From positions 868,001-932,000 of the forward strand of contig OY764545.1 in assembly GCA_963668495.1 (NCBI GenBank): 64,000 nucleotides of DNA, in the 5' to 3' direction. The notes beneath the pieces were generated by a model, which ran no database searches, was not told the DNA's origin, and saw nothing but the letters and a program-made list of their open reading frames with translations. This DNA is from Oleispirillum sp963668495 (GTDB lineage: Bacteria > Pseudomonadota > Alphaproteobacteria > Rhodospirillales > Rhodospirillaceae). Of the stretch, positions 44,489 to 54,188 are shown one piece after another (the stretch's first letter is position 1; each line of letters starts with the position of its first letter). The translations under genes and the position numbers were made by a program.

Positions 44489-45503
44489 ACCACCATTCAT
44501 TATTTAAATACCATTGTATTGTTCGCATGAGCCCGCTTCTAAATGTCTCGACTGGCTGCCAGCCAAGTTCTGATTTTATTTTACCAGCATCAATTGCATA
44601 GCGAGCATCGTGTCCGGGCCGATCAGTTACAAAAACAATTTGATCTAGGTAGGATGAGCCACTGGAATTTGGGGATATTTCATCCAAGACAGCACATATT
44701 TCATGAACGACTTGGAGATTTGTTCTCTCTTGATTGCCACCAATGACATAAGTTCCGCCCGGAGTGCCACGCTCAACTACGGCAACCAACGCCTTGGCAT
44801 GGTCTTCTACGTATAGCCAGTCGCGTATGTTTGAACCATCGCCATATATCGGTAACTCTTTCCCATCTAAGGCGTTTAGTGTGACGAGAGGGATTAATTT
44901 TTCTGGAAATTGGTATGGACCATAATTATTAGAACAATTTGTCAATAGAACTGGCAGGCCATACGTGTGAAACCACGCCATAACCAAATGGTCTGACGCT
45001 GCCTTTGAAGACGAATAAGGCGAACGTGGGTCGTATGCTGTTTCTTCACGGAAAAAGCCCTCAGCACCTAGAGATCCAAAAACTTCATCTGTTGAAATGT
45101 GGTGAAATCTAAAGTTAGATTTTTTTGCTTCTGTTAAGGTCCGAAAATATTTCAAAGACGCGTCCAGCAAAGCAAACGTGCCCAAGATGTTGGTTTCAAC
45201 AAACCGCGCCGGCCCTTCAATTGATCGGTCAACATGAGACTCTGCGGCCAAGTTCATTATGATATCTGGCTGATATGATGCAAAAAGATCGGCAATTTTA
45301 GCTGTATCTTGGATTTCACCTTGAACAAAGGTAAGGCGCGGGCTACTCAGCACATCCTTAAGAGATGTTAGTGTCCCCGCATAGGTAAGAGCATCATAAA
45401 CCAGTACTTCGTATTGGCTTTCTCTGATTAACTGGCGGACCAAACAAGAGCCAATAAAGCCAGCGCCCCCTGTAACTATAATTTTCTTAACTGTTTTATT
45501 CAT
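44433..45503 (-). CDS. rfbB: dTDP-glucose 4,6-dehydratase
   Basis: NAD-dependent SDR enzyme (356 aa) that converts dTDP-glucose to dTDP-4-keto-6-deoxyglucose. TGGAGFIGSCLVRQL binds NAD, HISTDEVFGSLG contains the catalytic Asp/Glu pair, and YSSSKAASDHLV is the Tyr-x3-Lys motif. ATG 45503 is taken as the start; an in-frame GTG at 45521 is possible and neither has a clear Shine-Dalgarno. rfbC and rfbD, needed for dTDP-rhamnose, are not in the window. Confidence 0.96.
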   Translation of the reverse strand: MNKTVKKIIVTGGAGFIGSCLVRQLIRESQYEVLVYDALTYAGTLTSLKDVLSSPRLTFVQGEIQDTAKIADLFASYQPDIIMNLAAESHVDRSIEGPARFVETNILGTFALLDASLKYFRTLTEAKKSNFRFHHISTDEVFGSLGAEGFFREETAYDPRSPYSSSKAASDHLVMAWFHTYGLPVLLTNCSNNYGPYQFPEKLIPLVTLNALDGKELPIYGDGSNIRDWLYVEDHAKALVAVVERGTPGGTYVIGGNQERTNLQVVHEICAVLDEISPNSSGSSYLDQIVFVTDRPGHDARYAIDAGKIKSELGWQPVETFRSGLMRTIQWYLNNEWWWGPLRKDVYGGERLGIKP

Positions 45504-45714
45504 GACAGAACCAATAAACACATAAATTTAAGCTATGATGTTATACAACTCAACATGCAGGAATGCAATCCGATGTTGCAAGGTATGGCGTTTGAAAACT
45601 ATCAATTTCTACTAGCTCCTAACTGTCTGAGAAAGTCAATTTCAGTCAGTTCTCCTAGAGAAAGCAGAGCCATGGCAGGCTGTATCTTATCCATGCTTCT
45701 TTAGAGTTTTCTAG

Positions 45715-46389
45715 TTATGGCCTAATATGCCCCAGCTTCGGAGCTCCAACCTTTAGACAATCAGAATAATACCCATCAAAGCCTGCTTCTTTCATTAACA
45801 GCGTAACCACCTCAATATCATATCCGATCCGATGTAAATAAAAATCATTGCCGCAAAAGGTTGCAAAAGCAGCTTCTGGGTTATTATCACGCGGCTGGCC
45901 AACAGACCCAGGATTGCAGTATATCTTGTCTTTAAATACCTTTCGAATCTGTCTGTGTGTATGTCCAGAGGCAAAAAAACTACCTTTTATGCGCGAAAAA
46001 TAATCTTCAGTTGGATCAATGTACTCATCGACAGGGTTTGTCCACCCACCATGAACCATTGACAGCCCCTTATATTTAAGTGTCACAGGTAAAGTGGAGA
46101 GCCAGTCCAGATGTTCTCTGGAGATAGTTTCTCGTTGAAACGCAAGGCAATCATTTACACTTTGAGATCGTGGGCAAAAGCTCTCTGCAATTAGATACCA
46201 GTCATGATTGCCTATGATGCACTTGATATCTCTTCTGCGAATCTCATCACAGCACTCATTGACTTGTGTGTAGTATCCGACGATATCACCAAGACAATAA
46301 ATATCATTGATGCCCATTTTATCAATTTCATTGAGCACTGCTTTTAATGCGGTATAATTACCATGAATATCAGAGATTAATGCTATCAT
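45715..46389 (-). CDS. Calcineurin-like metallophosphoesterase
   Basis: A 224-aa phosphoesterase of the YfcE/MJ0936 type with the full set of metal ligands: SDIHGN, LGDIVGY, GNHDWY, MVHGGW and SGHTHRQ. Probably hydrolyses a phosphomono- or diester in the cytoplasm. ATG 46389 overlaps the stop of the ATP-grasp gene (ATGA). It ends a four-gene minus-strand operon and may remove a phosphate introduced or exposed by its partners. Substrate unknown. Confidence 0.85.
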   Translation of the reverse strand: MIALISDIHGNYTALKAVLNEIDKMGINDIYCLGDIVGYYTQVNECCDEIRRRDIKCIIGNHDWYLIAESFCPRSQSVNDCLAFQRETISREHLDWLSTLPVTLKYKGLSMVHGGWTNPVDEYIDPTEDYFSRIKGSFFASGHTHRQIRKVFKDKIYCNPGSVGQPRDNNPEAAFATFCGNDFYLHRIGYDIEVVTLLMKEAGFDGYYSDCLKVGAPKLGHIRP

Positions 46390-47360
46390 TGCTCGTAACA
46401 AACTATATCTTCAGTGTACCTAAAAGCATATCCAGATCTGACCTGCTGTGATTCAATTCTCTTACATTCAAGAAAATAATCAACGCTCATCTTGCTTTCA
46501 TTGTAACCGAAAGCAGTTCTTATTGATGTTGCAGAAGATATCCTTGGGTTAATCTCCAACAACTTCAGTTGACCGTCATCAATTCTGAACTGAAAGTTAG
46601 TTGGGCCAACAGGCATAAATACCTCAGCAAGTTCAGACAGAACCTTATTCATATTGGGCACCTCCACAGTGCTCGCTGTTTCCGTGTACCCTTCTTTTGA
46701 TAACGTTCTTCTTAGTGTCATAGAACTACATAGGTTACTTTGCTTATCAAAAAAGGCAGATGTTGTGTATTCTTCATCCTTAGAGCCAATCAAGGGCTGA
46801 ACCATCAAATTTGGCCCGATCTCACTTATAAAACAATTCAGTTCAAGCTTATTCTTAACGATGGCGATTCCTTTTGAAGCGGATCCTCTTCTTGGTTTTA
46901 GCAGAAGCGGGAAATCAAAGTTTACATCATTTGCGCTAATCCTTGTCGGAATGGCATAGGCAGGTCTCTTCCCAATTAACTCCTGATAAAACAGCCACTT
47001 ATCTGAGCACAGCCTAATAAGGTCGGGATTATTCAACAAAATGACCACCCCTGTTTCTTTACATATGTACTCTCGATGCTGCTGCCAAACTGCAACATCT
47101 ACCTCAATTGAGGGGATGATCATGTCAACATCATGTTTCTTGATTAAATCAATCAGCCACTGAATGTAACGTTGGTCGTGCGTATATGGAGCCTTCTCAA
47201 AGATGTCACAGAAATGGTTAGCGGCTGATTCCTGATGTATTGATGTGCCAATTAATTTATACGCATTACCTGTACGCTTAAGTGACTTCAGTATCCCATA
47301 TCCAACAATGCCAGATGCACCCGATACAAGAATCACTCTTTCCTTAGATCCGCACACCAC
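46386..47360 (-). CDS. ATP-grasp domain protein (CarB-like)
   Basis: A 324-aa ATP-grasp ligase. It has an N-terminal Rossmann-like domain (VILVSGASGIVGYGILKSLK) and an ATP-grasp fold with FPLLLKPRRGSASKGI binding ATP and LKLLEINPRISSATSI carrying the metal-binding Glu and Asn. Such enzymes activate a carboxylate as acyl phosphate and join it to an amine or other nucleophile. It overlaps the ThDP enzyme gene upstream (27 nt) and the phosphoesterase downstream (4 nt), so all three are translationally coupled. Substrate not predictable. Confidence 0.85.
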   Translation of the reverse strand: MVCGSKERVILVSGASGIVGYGILKSLKRTGNAYKLIGTSIHQESAANHFCDIFEKAPYTHDQRYIQWLIDLIKKHDVDMIIPSIEVDVAVWQQHREYICKETGVVILLNNPDLIRLCSDKWLFYQELIGKRPAYAIPTRISANDVNFDFPLLLKPRRGSASKGIAIVKNKLELNCFISEIGPNLMVQPLIGSKDEEYTTSAFFDKQSNLCSSMTLRRTLSKEGYTETASTVEVPNMNKVLSELAEVFMPVGPTNFQFRIDDGQLKLLEINPRISSATSIRTAFGYNESKMSVDYFLECKRIESQQVRSGYAFRYTEDIVCYEQ

Positions 47361-49066
47361 GAAGCCTCCTCATTAATTACTTTATATTCTTCCTCTGAAA
47401 GTAGTGGAGTCTGCATATCAATGCTTGCTCCTGGTTCAGGGATATTTCGTGATGCTTGCGGTGTAATAACTTCAATAATTGATGGGCCTTCTGTGCTTAG
47501 AAATGACCTCACGTCTTCATACTTACCAACGTCATCAATTAACAAGTACTTAATTCCATAAGCTTGAGCGATGGCCGCATAATCTGGTGTTGAATATCCG
47601 TTGACTGATGCCGATGTCCTGTTATCGAATACTCTCTCTTGCAGCACCCGTATCATGCCAAGGCAGCTGTTATTAAATATGATGATATTGATCGGCAGGT
47701 TATCCCGTTTAACGGTTTGGAGTTCTTGTATATTCATCTGAATACCACCATCACCATTGATAGAGATAATCATTGTTCCTTTTTGTGCGTACGACGCTCC
47801 AATCGCGGCAGGAAGAGAGAACCCCATAGAACCATACCCTGCTGAATTCAAGAGGCGCCTCTTGTTATCTAGACGAAAGGCTTGCGCAACGGACATTTGG
47901 TTCTGACCTACGTCAGAGCAGACTATTGCGTCATCTGGAATATAATCTGAAAGCACTCGCAAAAAATTGTTAGCATTCACGGTATTGGTGCTCAAATCAT
48001 ACGAAGGATAACGCTCCCCCCATGAAGAGACGATCTTTATCCATCTTGAGTAGTCTTGATCGGACAGATCACATTCTGACAGTTTAGCAAGAAAGCTTTC
48101 AACGCTTGAGTTGAAGCTTAGGTCTCCACTTATACTTCTACCAAGCTCGACCTCATCAATATCAATCCGAATAATTTTGGCTTTTGATGCAAACTTAGCC
48201 TTATCTCCACCAATCTGTCTTTCATCAAGCCTTGAGCCCAAAACAATCAACAGATCACAATTTGCAACTGCAAGGTTTGCAAATCTGTTCCCATAATGGC
48301 CAATGAAACCTGCAAAGCATTCATGGTTATGAGGAATAGCATCCAGCCCACACAAAGATGAAACAACAGGGATTTTAACCTTATCAAGAATCTGAAGAAG
48401 AATATTTCTTGTTTCTTCGCTTCTAGCGCCCCCGCCCAGAAGAATAAGAGGCTTTTCACTGCTTTCTAGCAGTGCTTGAACTCTATGAATGTCAATATTC
48501 TCGTATGCCTTATTAGGCGGTTTATAGGTCTGCAAATTGTCCACATCAACGTTGCATCTTGCAACATCGTAAGGAAGGTCGATCAGAACAGGACCTTTAC
48601 GACCTTCTTGGGCGATATAAATGGCTTTCTGGAGATAAAAAGCAATGTCATTGGGATTATCAATCCTGACACCGAACTTGATTATATCCGATACCAATGA
48701 AACCATATCAATTTCTTCAAAAGCATTCTGCCGAATTTTTTTGTTTTCTTTTAGGGCTTTGCTGTGTGTGCTACCCGTAATGAACAAGCACGGAACAGAA
48801 TCAAAATAGGCATTAGCTATTCCAGAAATTAAGTTGCATGAGCTCGGCGCGCCCGACGATGTGGCAACAGCTATTTTCCCCTTAACTAACGCATGGGCAT
48901 TAGCTGCAAATGAAGAGGCCTGCTCATGGTAACTTAATACATAATGCTGCTTCTTCTGCACATAAATTGAGTCAACAAGATCAGCATTAAACCCACCTAA
49001 GTGACCAAAAATGGTTTCTACGCCAACGTCATAGAGGGCATTCACTATGTAATCTGTAACCTTCAT
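47333..49066 (-). CDS. Thiamine diphosphate-dependent enzyme, acetolactate synthase-like
   Basis: A 577-aa ThDP enzyme. The N-terminal PYR domain has the activating Glu in LSYHEQASSFAANAHAL, the middle domain has KPLILLGGGARSEE, and the PP domain has NGDGGIQMNIQELQTV...NN for Mg-ThDP. Homologues in glycan clusters (for example YerE in yersiniose synthesis) add a two-carbon unit to a 4-keto-6-deoxy sugar; others act on pyruvate. ATG 49066 overlaps the previous stop (ATGA). Branched-sugar formation is a hypothesis. Confidence 0.85.
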   Translation of the reverse strand: MKVTDYIVNALYDVGVETIFGHLGGFNADLVDSIYVQKKQHYVLSYHEQASSFAANAHALVKGKIAVATSSGAPSSCNLISGIANAYFDSVPCLFITGSTHSKALKENKKIRQNAFEEIDMVSLVSDIIKFGVRIDNPNDIAFYLQKAIYIAQEGRKGPVLIDLPYDVARCNVDVDNLQTYKPPNKAYENIDIHRVQALLESSEKPLILLGGGARSEETRNILLQILDKVKIPVVSSLCGLDAIPHNHECFAGFIGHYGNRFANLAVANCDLLIVLGSRLDERQIGGDKAKFASKAKIIRIDIDEVELGRSISGDLSFNSSVESFLAKLSECDLSDQDYSRWIKIVSSWGERYPSYDLSTNTVNANNFLRVLSDYIPDDAIVCSDVGQNQMSVAQAFRLDNKRRLLNSAGYGSMGFSLPAAIGASYAQKGTMIISINGDGGIQMNIQELQTVKRDNLPINIIIFNNSCLGMIRVLQERVFDNRTSASVNGYSTPDYAAIAQAYGIKYLLIDDVGKYEDVRSFLSTEGPSIIEVITPQASRNIPEPGASIDMQTPLLSEEEYKVINEEASWCADLRKE

Positions 49067-50013
49067 AGGGAAGACCTCAATTCTGCATAACCGAAGCCTT
49101 CCTTGCCAAAGTCGTTGCCACAATAAAACATAATATACTTCTCATTTATCTTTGTAATATGTGGGTAAGTTATCATTTGGCTATCCCAGCCTGATTCAGA
49201 GACAGTAATACCTGCTTTTGAATCATCCCGGATCCAAGAAACCATATCTTCCGAGTAAGCGTAACCAATCCGGTACGACTTGTTTCTGTCATGTCGAAAA
49301 TCAAGACCTTGCCTGTAGCAGAAGAACATATGGTACAGACCATCAACTTCAATTATAGATGGGGTTGTCTGGCACTCGTCTTTTACTTTTGTCGGAATGA
49401 TCCTGACGCCATCTCTAATCCAGTTTATTCCGTCTTCAGAGTGGGCATGTCGAATCGTGTATTGAGATTCTAACTTTTCTCCGCCTCTAATCCAGCACTC
49501 ACCTGTATGGTAGAACATATGCCAATTGTTTTCGGCAAATTTATAAACCAGGGGAGTCGAATTCAAATATGGTTCATGTAAGGTTGGTCCGATAAGTGGG
49601 CCTTTCCCAACTTTCTCGAATCGGGCACCATCTTTACTTTTAGCAAAACCAATTTCCCAGTCGTATGGTGTGCTATACCTTCTTGACCACCCTACATAGT
49701 AAAGATAGTACTCACCATCATGCCGCACGACACTTATGGGCATCGAACCGAACTCATCAAATTCACCAATCCCACCAAGTTCCATCAATGGCTCATCAGA
49801 AACTCTTAGAACATTCTTTAAATTATTTTTGTCAAGGTCAACAAAGCCGCCAAATGCGCGACACATATTATCTTTATATGACTCTCTGGTCGCAAAATAG
49901 ACTCTGATAAACTCGCCGAAATCAACAGGAAAGGGGCACTGAGCATGACTATGCATCCATGAGTACGTGCCGCTTGGCGAGAAAATTAAGCCTTTTTTGT
50001 TCCATTCAAACAT
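49063..50013 (-). CDS. Five-bladed beta-propeller glycosidase-like protein
   Basis: A 316-aa protein with repeated blade-like segments: YYLYYVGWSRRYSTPYDWEI, NWHMFYHTGECWIRGGE, YHMFFCYRQGLDFRHD and YIMFYCGNDFGKEGFGYAEL. They are each followed by an AxSxDGxxW-type strand (KDGARFE, EDGINWI, EDMVSWI). This pattern is shared with GH43/GH32/GH130-clan enzymes. No signal peptide is seen, so it is cytoplasmic, which fits a phosphorylase or a sugar-binding role better than extracellular hydrolysis. It is the first gene of the operon running to 45715. Confidence 0.72.
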   Translation of the reverse strand: MFEWNKKGLIFSPSGTYSWMHSHAQCPFPVDFGEFIRVYFATRESYKDNMCRAFGGFVDLDKNNLKNVLRVSDEPLMELGGIGEFDEFGSMPISVVRHDGEYYLYYVGWSRRYSTPYDWEIGFAKSKDGARFEKVGKGPLIGPTLHEPYLNSTPLVYKFAENNWHMFYHTGECWIRGGEKLESQYTIRHAHSEDGINWIRDGVRIIPTKVKDECQTTPSIIEVDGLYHMFFCYRQGLDFRHDRNKSYRIGYAYSEDMVSWIRDDSKAGITVSESGWDSQMITYPHITKINEKYIMFYCGNDFGKEGFGYAELRSSL

Positions 50014-50067
50014 AACGTTGTGCTACCCCTAATTTCTAAGATAAATGTCAATGTCCCAGTTTATTTG

Positions 50068-50284
50068 GACTCTGCAAATAGAACTGCTCACCTGCCATGG
50101 GCACGCCAATGGCTGTCTTTGTTTTATCTTGACGCTGCTAAGCCCATATTGAGGCGTTCATTCTTGTGAGTCCACACCCATTCGGTTGCCACGACTAGAA
50201 TGTCTTCAATAGATCCAAAATCATGCAGGTTCAACCAATCATTGCGAACCAAGCGATTGAACCGTTCAACTTAGGCAATCTACT
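50068..50284 (-). mobile_element. IS3-family (IS150-like) remnant R3
   Basis: Minus-strand sequence matching R2 (39835-40060) with clear divergence: for example CATATTGAGGCGTTCATTCT here against CATATTGGGACGCTCATTCT there. It encodes part of the same transposase C-terminus and is interrupted at about 50284 by the IS copy A. It is the most decayed of the three remnants. Confidence 0.65.
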
Positions 50285-50358
50285 TAAGTGGTCCTATGTT
50301 TCTGGACAGTTTAGCGGCTTGTTTAAGGTGTATGGTTTCGCTGTTTAAGCCGCCTCAT

Positions 50359-51184
50359 TCAGATTTTTTCGTCCCAGCATGCTTCGTCTGGCGTTTTGTA
50401 TTCAAGCGCCGAATGTGGTCTCCGTTCGTTGTAAAAGCCGATCCAGCCCTTGATAACTTTAAGTGTCTGGAAGCCATCGACCAATATCGCCTCCTGCTTG
50501 AGCGAGCGGCCACAAGCGCTCAATGAAGATATTGTCCATGCAGCGCCCGCGTCCATCCATGGATACTTTGACGCCTGCTTTGGTTAACGTGGTGATCCAT
50601 GCCGATCCCGTGAACTGGCTGCCTTGGTCTGTGTTCATGATCTCTGGAGAGCCATAAGTTTCCAAAGCCTCCTCCAATGCTTCAGCGCAAAAGCTTACGT
50701 GCATGGTGTTTGACAAGTGCCAAGACAGAACCTTACGTGTCGCCCAATCCATGTTTGCCACCGGATACAGATAACCACGTTGCACAGGAATGAACGTAAC
50801 GTCTGCGCACCAGACCTGATTTGGGCGATCAATCCGCAAGTTTTTCAGCAGATACGGATAAATCAGATGAGCGGGATGCGGCACAGTCGTGCGAGGGCGA
50901 CTGTAGAGGCCTTCAAGCCCATCAGACGCATCAGTCGACGAACTTTGTGTCGTCCAACCACAATTCCGTCCTCACGACGTAGATATGCCTGCAATTGGCG
51001 GCTACCAAAAAACGGATGCTGTGTGAATACACGATCAATGATCTTCACCAAGTTTAAGGTCGCTTCAGCAACCCAGCAAGCTTTGCAATAAATGCAGATC
51101 GACTCAGACGCAACAGATCACATTGCCGAGCAATACTGAGTTTCGACCGGCGACGGATTATGGATTTTTTCTGTGATGGGCTCA
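50359..51184 (-). pseudogene. IS3-family OrfB transposase, frameshifted (copy A)
   Basis: Pieces of one OrfB lie in different frames: KIIDRVFTQHPFFGSRQLQA, then QVWCADVTFIPVQRGYLYPV with the first Asp, NTDQGSQFTG with the second Asp, MDNIFIERLW with the catalytic Glu, and ERRPHSALEYKTPDEACW. The DDE residues survive, but at least two to three frameshifts separate them, so no functional transposase is made. Copy B carries the same lesions. Confidence 0.85.
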
Positions 51185-51449
51185 TCGCTTGAGCCCTTGT
51201 GACAAAAAATCGTTCTCAATGGTAGCCTCCCCATCTTGCATGCAGGTCTTTGATCTCGGAATCGCTGGATTTGTCGCCGCGGGAGAAAATGTCCGCCAAC
51301 CCTTCCGTGGCTTGACGTCTTTAAGTGCTAACCTGATTCGGGTGAACCAGGTGTCTGGCTGCAGTCTCTTGAATTGTTTTGTCGCCACGCAAAGCTTCAA
51401 GCGCGACCTTCGCGTTGAATTGGTCCGTAAAACGTCGGTGTTTCGTCAT
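51182..51449 (-). pseudogene. IS3-family OrfA, nonsense and frameshift (copy A)
   Basis: Same reading as copy B: it begins TKHRRFTDQFNAKVALEALR, stops at TAA after HPNQVST where the family has Trp, and needs a frameshift to reach the family end ENDFLSQGLKR. Inactive. Confidence 0.8.
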
Positions 51450-51520
51450 TTCGTATCCCTTCATCTATCTCGTGGGATACGCCTTAAACTACTGTCCGAA
51501 TCCCCAGGACCACTTCAGGG

Positions 51521-52858
51521 CTAAGAGCTTAGACTGTCAAAACAGAACTCTAAATTGACTATGCCATTAAAACTTGGGGTGCCCCGTGATGAGAGTACCG
51601 CTATTGACTCGCGTACATCTAGCTTGATCGGGTTTGCAATACCTTTGTCTACAACCCCAAAGCTAAGCATATAGTCACCAGGCCCAAGTTTATTAATAAA
51701 ACTAAAGCGGAATACCCTAGTTTCTCCTGCATACGCTCTTGGCACATCAAGTCCGTGGATGCTCGTATTAACTCCACATATAAGCAGGCCATTTGGTGAG
51801 CGTAAACTTATGCTGACTCTCGGGGATTCTACATCCCTTTTAAAGAGAACCCGAATCATGATATCAACGGCGGCACCAACCCCAATGTCTTTGGTGTTTA
51901 GGCGTCCTTCGGAAAGAACAACGTAGTCAACGATTTCTGCTTCTTTATTGCCAGAGCGCATTTCGCATTCATTATAACCAGCGCGCGATGCTAGACTTTT
52001 GTCTCCATTGTTTGATCTAACAAACAATGAAATCGGATCAGAGTCCGATATTTGAATTTCTGGCATTGTTTTGCCAGTATCTTGAGTGACGGAACGAATA
52101 TCGCTCCCCCCAACTGCGCTTTCACCAAAGAGCAGTTTTCCATAATGCGATAGTGCTTCTCGTGGCCCGCCCTTATAATCAATTCGTCCATTTTCCAGAA
52201 CAATGACCGTATCGCATAACTGAGCCATGGCTTCAGGAGCGTGGCTTACGATTATAAAAGTTTTTCCAGCTCTCTTAAATTCACGCAATCGCCGGAAACA
52301 CTTTTCTTGAAAGCGTGCATCACCTACCGCAAGCGCCTCATCAATAATCATTATATCTGGATCTACACATACAGACATAGCAAACGCAAGGCGGACAAAC
52401 ATACCTGACGAGTAAGATTTAACTGGCTGATCAATATATCCACCAATATTTGCAAAATCTTCTATTTCAGGAACTTTCTTCTCCATCTCACGGCGCGTCA
52501 TGCCGCGTATAGGCGCATTGGCCATAAGGTTTTCTCGGCCTGTCAACTCAGGGTTAAAGCCCGCTCCCAGTTCTAGGAGCGCAGCAATATTACCATTAAC
52601 AGCAATATTACCTGACGTAGGCTCCAGCACTCCTGTAATGAGCTCTAGCAATGTTGATTTGCCTGCACCATTCCGGCCTAAAATACCAAGGGTGCTGCCT
52701 TTGGGTATATCGAAGGATATGTTATTTAGTGCGAGATGGTTGCGATGGTACTTTTTCCCCATTGGGTGAAGTGCTTCTTTTAACCGATCAATATGAGAGT
52801 CAAACAAGCGATATGATTTTGTCAAATTTGAGATGGAGACAGCGAGGTCTTGGGTCAT
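51521..52858 (-). CDS. wzt: ABC transporter ATPase for O-antigen/polysaccharide export
   Basis: A 445-aa Wzt. The ATPase domain (about 1-250) shows Walker A GRNGAGKST, signature YSSGMFVRLAFA, Walker B DIMIIDEALAVGD and the H-loop VSHAPEAM. An about 150-residue C-terminal extension with beta-strands (DIMIRVLFKRDVESPRVSIS, FRFSFINKLGPGDYMLSFGV) is the usual glycan-recognising domain that binds the terminal residue of the finished chain. Wzm lies immediately upstream, 9 nt away. The stop is only 6 nt from IS copy A, so the last residues may have been changed by the insertion. Confidence 0.94.
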   Translation of the reverse strand: MTQDLAVSISNLTKSYRLFDSHIDRLKEALHPMGKKYHRNHLALNNISFDIPKGSTLGILGRNGAGKSTLLELITGVLEPTSGNIAVNGNIAALLELGAGFNPELTGRENLMANAPIRGMTRREMEKKVPEIEDFANIGGYIDQPVKSYSSGMFVRLAFAMSVCVDPDIMIIDEALAVGDARFQEKCFRRLREFKRAGKTFIIVSHAPEAMAQLCDTVIVLENGRIDYKGGPREALSHYGKLLFGESAVGGSDIRSVTQDTGKTMPEIQISDSDPISLFVRSNNGDKSLASRAGYNECEMRSGNKEAEIVDYVVLSEGRLNTKDIGVGAAVDIMIRVLFKRDVESPRVSISLRSPNGLLICGVNTSIHGLDVPRAYAGETRVFRFSFINKLGPGDYMLSFGVVDKGIANPIKLDVRESIAVLSSRGTPSFNGIVNLEFCFDSLSS

Positions 52859-52867
52859 GGTTTTCTC

Positions 52868-53668
52868 TTACAAAACATCAGCGAATTCATGGCGTAACCG
52901 CTGGAATAAGCCTGCCCCACCAATAGCTATAGGCAATGTGACAATCCAGAACCGCATTGCTGCACCTAAGTCATCCCATGGAAAGCCGCCATACATTAAC
53001 GAGTCACGATATCCTGTCACAATATAGGTCATAGGATTCCATAGAACATACTGTTGTAATTCTGCGGGAAGAATATCAATTGACCAAACAATTGGTGTTA
53101 ACCAGAACAACATATTCAGTATGACATTTGCCATCTGCCCTGAATCCTGAAAGAAAACACGGACAGAAGAAATACCCCATGACAAACCGAGCACCATCAC
53201 TAATAAACAAATATAATAGTATAACAATCCTAGCATTGTCTCAAATTGCAACAATCCTTTAAAGGATAGCATTGCTATGACAACGCCCATCATTGCAAAA
53301 TGAGGAATGCTCGAAACTAGGAAATTTGAAACTGGTAGTATCTCTGATGGGAAAACAACTTTAGTTATCAAGTGACGATTGTCACATATGGTGTTTATGC
53401 TTGTCGATATGGTTTCCATGAATAAGAACCATGGAATGATTCCTGCAACGAAGTAATAGAAAAAAGGGACATTGGAAGACATTTTTATCTTAAGCCCCAT
53501 TTCAAAAACAAACCAAAAAATAGCAATCGTTGTCAATGGATGGAAAATTGCCCATAGAGGACCAAAAAGGGTGCCGACATAACGCCGCTTTATATCTTGA
53601 CGAGAAAACTCAAAAAGTAAACGCCAATTCCGTTTTGTAGTACGTGCCATTTGAATTAATGAGAGCAT
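52868..53668 (-). CDS. wzm: ABC-2 type polysaccharide export permease
   Basis: A 266-aa inner-membrane permease with six predicted transmembrane segments and the family region FSRQDIKRRYVGTLFGPLWA at the N-terminus, plus NPMTYIVTGYRDSL near the C-terminus. With Wzt it moves undecaprenyl-linked polysaccharide across the inner membrane. Divergence of this gene from the flippase/GT4 genes of the same module leaves a 520-bp gap between it and the next GT2 gene. Confidence 0.93.
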   Translation of the reverse strand: MLSLIQMARTTKRNWRLLFEFSRQDIKRRYVGTLFGPLWAIFHPLTTIAIFWFVFEMGLKIKMSSNVPFFYYFVAGIIPWFLFMETISTSINTICDNRHLITKVVFPSEILPVSNFLVSSIPHFAMMGVVIAMLSFKGLLQFETMLGLLYYYICLLVMVLGLSWGISSVRVFFQDSGQMANVILNMLFWLTPIVWSIDILPAELQQYVLWNPMTYIVTGYRDSLMYGGFPWDDLGAAMRFWIVTLPIAIGGAGLFQRLRHEFADVL

Positions 53669-54188
53669 TGTACGGTTCCAGAATCTCAGGTGAAAATATA
53701 GGATGGTTCACAAAACAAAATCCACGTGAACTACCACCTGAAATCTATATTTTAACAAGTCTCAGCAGGCAACAATTAAGTAACAACTTAACGTTTTTAG
53801 GTTTGATATGTTTCAATCTATCTTGCCCTCTTTGGTCCTCTCCATGGCCTGCTCCCGATAAATGTTCTTGATTTCGGGGTAATCTGTCCCGGTATTCATA
53901 TGCCCTCATTGTTTGGTCTTCCCGGCTCCGGCTGGAGAATTTTCCGGGTTATACAACGTGCATCCAGGCACCCCGATCAATACTTACCGTGTAGGCGTCA
54001 CAAAACCAACTCTCGACAATGAGCCGGTCCTAAAGCTTTTGCTTTAAAACATTGGAAAGCAGCTAAGGTCCGCCACAAGGCGTTTCAGCTTAATGCTATC
54101 GCCCTCAAGAAGCGTTATCATATCCAAAGGCTTCAGATCTGCGTAACGTTTACACTAGTTACAAAATGTGGATAAGATCCCTATCCGG
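53669..54188. other. 520-bp gap without a supported gene
   Basis: No convincing gene. It contains short open frames without family features; codon-like stretches such as KHWKAAKVRHKAF near 54045-54090 could be decayed coding sequence. The wzm promoter should lie at its left end. I see no clear IS end or RNA gene here. Confidence 0.35.

Larger units (their letters stand above)
50286..51515 (-). mobile_element. IS3-family element, copy A (degenerate)
   Basis: A 1,230-bp element with ends AAGTGGTCCTATGTTTCTGG and (inverse) AAGTGGTCCTGGGGATTC; both ends share TGGTCCT...GGACAG. Its OrfA and OrfB are broken. Copy B (57813-59042) is its inverted twin: position x in A pairs with 109,328 minus x in B with no net indel, and I find one mismatch (T at 50416 against G at 58912, i.e. 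T versus C on the same strand). The element sits inside remnant R3 on its left and ends 6 nt from the wzt stop on its right. Confidence 0.9.

Noticed and set aside
50286..51515. Target-site duplication flanking IS copy A
   Set aside because: The AAG...CTT at the ends is inverted and shared by both copies, so it belongs to the element; no direct repeat of 3-5 bp is clear outside it.
51189..51524. Plus-strand 111-codon frame in IS copy A (and its twin in copy B)
   Set aside because: It is the reverse of the broken orfA region and has no domain; its duplication simply follows the IS duplication.
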